A stretch of 64,000 bases of DNA from Phoronis australis (Eukaryota; Phoronida; Phoronidae). The stretch is from the NCBI GenBank assembly GCA_002633005.1, contig NMRA01000345.1:189073-253072 (forward strand). Reading direction: 5' to 3'. The translations under genes were made by a program, and so were the position numbers. Below, piece after piece: positions 25,401 to 31,400 of this stretch; the first letter of the stretch is position 1, and each line of letters opens with the position of its first letter. The notes beneath the pieces were generated by a model, which saw only the letters and a program-made list of their open reading frames with translations, did not search any database and was not told where the DNA came from.

Positions 25401-28400
25401 CGTCCAGCTTCAATATTTCCTTCTGGTAGTCTCTCTTGTCCGCCTGTGGTGCCATCGACGAAACAACACTATTGGACACGTCACTGGACTCTGACACGTT
25501 GTCATCACCTGCAAATGACGACTCACCATAAATCTTGGCAGTGGAGAGCCAGGATATTCAAACAGCTTTACCTTTGAAAACAGGTGTTTTGGAGTGGAAT
25601 CCTTCACTCCGTTTTCTCAACATGACAGGTCAGTGTCCTTAATTACATGCGATAAATCCCAGGGCTTGGAATGACCAATGACAGAAAACGCGGAAACTTT
25701 TACGACCCAAAACATGCGCGCTACCCAGCCTTGAAATAGTCGATGTGAACCTTTCGCCGACAAAAAATCGGTAGGACTAAAAAAAAACGTTACCACCATC
25801 AGTAGCACGCGTCTGCGTCTTTTTATCTCGTCCATCCACTCCTCCACTCCCACCCCCACACATTTTTGGCTGCAGAGCCGTAGTATTTGTCACCGCTATT
25901 TACAATCACACGAGACGCCATTCAAAATCCCACCACGCTATCCCAGATGCCCCGGCAATGTTGACAATTTACGTTCCTCCGAAACATAAAGAGCAACTTC
26001 CGCTTTTCGAGGTGAACGTCGTCGGCAATGCCGCGGTAAGAAAGGAATTTGCCGCGGAAATTTTATATCAAATCCGATTTTTTTTAACGCGGAAATATAA
26101 TAAAATGCGCGGACAGAACATTTGAAAAAAGTGGAAATCCGCGTTTCCGCGGAAAATTCCAAGCCCTGAAATCCACAAACTGAATTGAGCTCATTGATTG
26201 CTTTAACAGAAATAATTTACCACCGATGAATTGCCTTATTCCCATTTGAAATGAGCGATTTCAGCTAGACCTAAATTAGCATTGCATGGGACTTCAAAGT
26301 GTGCCTGTGGGTGTGCATTCTGCATTGCTTTGGTTTTGTGGAAATATTTAAGTTTTGAAATAAGGTAAGGTAACTATTTTACCTATGTGCTATAGCACTG
26401 CCAACAATAGACTTCTTAAGTTATTATTTTTAATGTATTTAATCGTCTCAAACTTACTTTTGAGTGAAGCTTATGAAATTAAAACTTCGCCTTTACTGTC
26501 AAAACTGAGTTTGTTACAAAAAAAATTGAAAATCAATGCACAGACATATTCTCTTCCAAAATACTTTATGTTAGGTTAACATAATTCTGCAAATACTAAG
26601 TCACTATCTTGTATCCTTAAACCCATAAATGTGTAAGTACGAAACATGTTATTTGAAAAACTTTTGGGTGCAATAACTCCAAAAAACCACCAATGTTTCT
26701 CAATTTTCCCGCATTTTGAGCACCAGTTTTCTCCACAGAACAAATGATTCTTGAAAACCGGGTCCCTAATTAGTGACTACCGCCCATCACGGTACCAAAT
26801 TAGTGTTTAGAACTTATTCGGTCACTTTGTACTTCTCAGAACAAAAATGGACTCACCATTTTCAATAGGAGTTGCCCGACCGCTAGTCTTAGCAAAAGTG
26901 AACGGCAGCGGAGTCTGATTGACAGGTGCCATGTCATCAACGTCTGGTGCTACATATCGATTGGTCTTCATCAAGGGTTTACCAAACACCGTCTTGGGTG
27001 GAGTCACTAGTCTGCTCGTCTCACTGAAGTTGGGCTTGGAAAGGGGGACCATAGGTGTGGAGGTGGTAGCTTGCACATGACTGGGCGCCTGAGGTAGGGT
27101 GGCTAAGAATGATTCGCCGACTCCTTCCGACTGTCGCGAGGAACCCACTCCGGGGCCGTCAAATGACTGAGGATTCTTTTTCACACTGGACACAATGTCA
27201 ATCAACCATGATGGTGAAAGCACTTCTTTCACAGAATCCTTAATGCGATTCAGAAGAGACTGAAATGACAAAGGTAAACTATAAAATACTGGGTAAAAAG
27301 GAATATAGAAAACATTGATGTTCAAAGTATTTCAAGTGTAATTAACAAGTGAAGTCACCGGCTTCGATTCCAGTGAGTGTCTGGCAGATAACGGCGAAAA
27401 TTGGTGATTTGCATAAATAAAGTCATAAAAACACATTTATGTTGCTTTAGATCTGGTCAAAGTTTATAGCTTGAAGACGTCTATCCTATACATCAATAAT
27501 CATAAAAATGCATTTTCCGGATATAAAATCGATAATGTCTCTTTGAAAAACACAAACTTTGAGCTGGGAGACTTGTTTTCTAACTCAGTCACCCAGCTGA
27601 CGACTGGGCTTTTGAGGCCTAGGTACATCTCTGTAAATACAAACAGGAACAGAAAGTAGAAAATAACTAAAGTGACATCATAGAGGGAATTCTATTGCCA
27701 ACCAAAAATCTAGCTTCAATGAACGCAATCAGTTTCCACCAGCCCTTTTTCTAAGCGCTAAATCATCCCACTCAACAACTTCCTGTTAGCAAACACGCGT
27801 ATTATCTAGAAAACAATTTATATATACAGCAACGACTGTGATCTCCATACTTTTTGCAAATTCTAAGCTGCATAGCATAAACGCAAAATTTGCTCACAAA
27901 AAAGCTTGTGTGATCACTGAACATTTCTAGTAAAGCATGACATATGGTGTAAAATCCACCTGCTGATCGAGTGAAATTCTGGAATTTTTAATTTTACCTG
28001 GGATGCATTCTGGCGCAAGTCTACGGAAAATCATGCAAATCTTTATGAGATCAGTGCTCGACGCCTAACTCATCACCAAGTCGCATTTGGTGACCTGGCA
28101 AAAATCTCAAGTCGCTAAAATTGAAAATCCAGCAGACCAAATGAGCACGAGGGCTGTCGATCTGGCGTAAAAATCGCTGCCTAACGAAAGCCGAACAGTT
28201 TTAAGAGAGGTCCATTTTCTAGCGCATACGTCCGTACATGCATACATCCCACATTCATTCGACTTACGAACTTTGTTCGCAGATGACTGCATGGACTGGA
28301 ACTTCAATGATCTTGCCCGATTTTTGCTGAGCAGTTCCAACTTCCTGTTATAAATTGGGCGCGTTTCATGTGTGTAGACTAATGTGGTGCCAAATGCATT

Positions 28401-31400
28401 GATTTCACAAAACAAAAGGAACAAGTTTGAATCAAAAGAAATGAATCGAGAAAAACTGTTAATTTAAAGTTTGGAAGTCAACATGATCTTTGAAATGAAT
28501 TTATAGGGAATTATTGTCTGGCTCTGATACTCGCAGTGGTCGCATTGGCAACCCACAAGTGGTCGCATTGGCAACCCGCAGTGGTCGGATTGGCAACTCA
28601 CAGGTCACCAAATCGAGCATTGGAGATATTGCCAGCCCTGCAGCCCTCGAGAAGTCTCATTTTTCCACCGTCACTGGCAACACCAAATGTAGAAATGGCG
28701 ATAAGAAATTCCAGTGTCGCAAAATGGTGATAACAATGTCTATTAACAACAGATTTTCCCAACAATGGTTCTTTCATGAGTAAGGTGACAAAATTGTACC
28801 ATGCTGTCCGGCAAATTCGACTGTACAGGGCGCAGAAAATCAGTGACCAAATTGGATTGCAGCTCAACTAATAATTGTCATGCGGCTCTGTATAACTGCT
28901 CGTGTGCAAGCTGTGAAATTTTGAGTCAGAGTGCAGGTTACTATTTAAAATTCTAATTCAGATGTTTTTTGTGTATGGGATGTTTATGCTTGAGCCTCTG
29001 CGACTCGACCAGTTGTTAAAAGGTTTAAGTGCGGCTATCTTATCTCAACTGCCCAGCGTTGCTCACTGTACCCATTGCGTGAAACATCCCAGCCACCTAG
29101 CTGTATATAGACTATTGTCAAAGTACAGATAGGTACCACTGTGAGTTGAGCTACGAGGACTTGGAATGACCAATGACAAAAACAGTAAAATTTTCAAGGT
29201 GATGCCAGTGTTCTCCACGACCACTTTTAACGTGTCGCAGCGTCCTGTTTGGCTAAACGCGCGTCCTGTTTAAATGTCCCGCGTCCTGTTTAAAAATCCC
29301 GCGTCCTGTTTAAAAATCCCACGACCAGTTTAAACATATAGCCCTGGACTACTTTGTAAAAAAAGGTGTCATGGTCATTAATAAGGTCTTCACTGGTTCA
29401 AATCACCCTTGACAGCAACTGGCCATAGCCCATTGAAAATGAATAAAGGCCAAGTGGTCAGTTGTGGATAGCCTAATCACCGGTCTCACTCAAGCGGCAG
29501 ACTGGGCAGCTAGTCTATTTATGGTGTAATGCGGCATGTAAATAATCTCTCAATTATCTACTTAATTCATCTGGAACAACTAGTTATAGTCAATTGAATT
29601 TAAACAAAGGCCCAGTGGTACCTATAGGCCTAATCCACTACCTTCTCACTGAGGTGCAGTCGGACATGAAAGTCGCTGATTGTTAGGCCTAGGCTAGGCC
29701 TATTCGCTTTTGAAGTCACCTTTTTGTGTTCAGTGGACAACTAATATTACCCATGAAAATAATTAAAACTTGGTGGTTAGTTCTTCGAAATATATGTTGT
29801 CAGCGAAGTATATGTTGTCAGCAAAGACACCACTGCGCAGCAGTTTAGACTACGGCCATCTTCTGGGAGGCCAGAATTTTGGTTTTCGTAGCACATTTTT
29901 TCAACAGGGCTCGACATAACGAGCTACAGGTCGCATTTGCGACTTGAAATTTGAAAATGCGAGCTGAGATTTTTGTCAGCTCGTATAAAGTCGCAAAATG
30001 CGACCTGGAATTTCCAACGAATGCGAGCTGAGTTTTTACACTTCTCAACAGATACCCGTCAAATACGAATCACCTCTTGTTAATCCGATCGTTGTTTGGT
30101 TGTTGCCAAATACAAGTTCAAAAGAACACTAACGGAGAACAGCCCTCCCGATGACTTGTAAGCAAGCCAGTCGCGTGAACATGGGATATGCAGAATCGAT
30201 CTTTGACGCGTTTCATTGGCTAACACTTTCGGCCACTTTTGTAAATTCCCGGATTCGCCGAAGAAAGTTTCGGGCCACTGCTTAACACGTGATAAAACTT
30301 CACAAAACAACGGTGTTTNGATGGTTCTCATTGGTTGTTGTTTGTGTACTTCTCACGTAGATGAATATTATTGGTTACTTTTGGTGTAACAGACTATTGA
30401 GATTGACCGAGTTCATCTCGTTGCCTTATAAGGAGTTTCGTATGCAGCATGAACATTAAACCTATGGCGCATACTCCCTCTAAAAATCTGCCAAGCATTC
30501 GCTAACTCAACTTCGGTGGCCGTGCGTGACGTTTGCGATTTCGGGGGAGTATTCCGAGATTTGGGACAGCGAATAACGTCACTGAGTAAAGTTCAAAATA
30601 TACGTCTCGTGCTGAAAAATTGTAGCCAAAGTCACGTGCTCTCATTGAAGTCACATGGTGATACCTCGCGAAATCTCACAGAGTCTTGTTTACTTGGCGT
30701 AGTCCTTACATTAGTGAACTCCATCCTGGCTTCCGTTACCAATTGACATGCGCATTCTACATACTTTAATGTCGTCTGCCGCGGGAAGGCGAAGGATCGC
30801 TAAGCCTAAGGATTATTTTAAAAACCGAGTGATGTTTCAGATACTGACGTTGACTCAGATGCAGATACGACAGATAATCCAGGACTGGATGATGGTGATG
30901 TTGCCGGGCTCGGTCAACAAATCGCAAATATCCGTGTCACGAATGGTACAAACCGACAACGTCAGACATCAACAATACAAATGAATAAAAAGTTGAATAA
31001 ACACAGTTATTTGGTTGCACTACTGTGCATTGCTATTAAAATGCGTGGGTAAAAATTAGGTGCACACTGGCTTATGAAGAACGTTGACCGCCGCGCGGTT
31101 CCGGCACGTTGCAGTTTTTACGCGTGCGACCTGTTTAGATTTTCAGATGTGGAGAACACTGGATGCATCGTTCCACACTCATCTTACCCGTTGTAGAGAT
31201 TTAAGGGAAAAACAATCTAATAAACATCACTTCCGTGCATAAATCTCTGCCTTCTGTAACAACGAAAAGTCTATCGTAGTTTTGAAANATCTATTTTGGC
31301 GGGTAAAAATGGCGGGAAAATTTTGCGACCTGGCATTTACGAATGCGAGCTGGATTTTGAAAATACGACCTGGGATTTTGGCTAGGTCGCAAAATGCGAC

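Larger units (their letters stand above)
29206..31161. mobile_element. hAT-like element, ends CAGTGTTCTCCAC
   Basis: Inverted 13-bp termini CAGTGTTCTCCAC at 29206-29218 and 31149-31161, flanked by the 5-bp repeat GATGC. Subterminal CGTCCTGTTTAAA is repeated near the left end. Around 30775-30960, a frame reading AAGRRRIAKPKDYFKNR then, after a shift, SDVSDTDVDSDAD could be a decayed transposase N-terminus; this part is inference. Confidence 0.65.
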
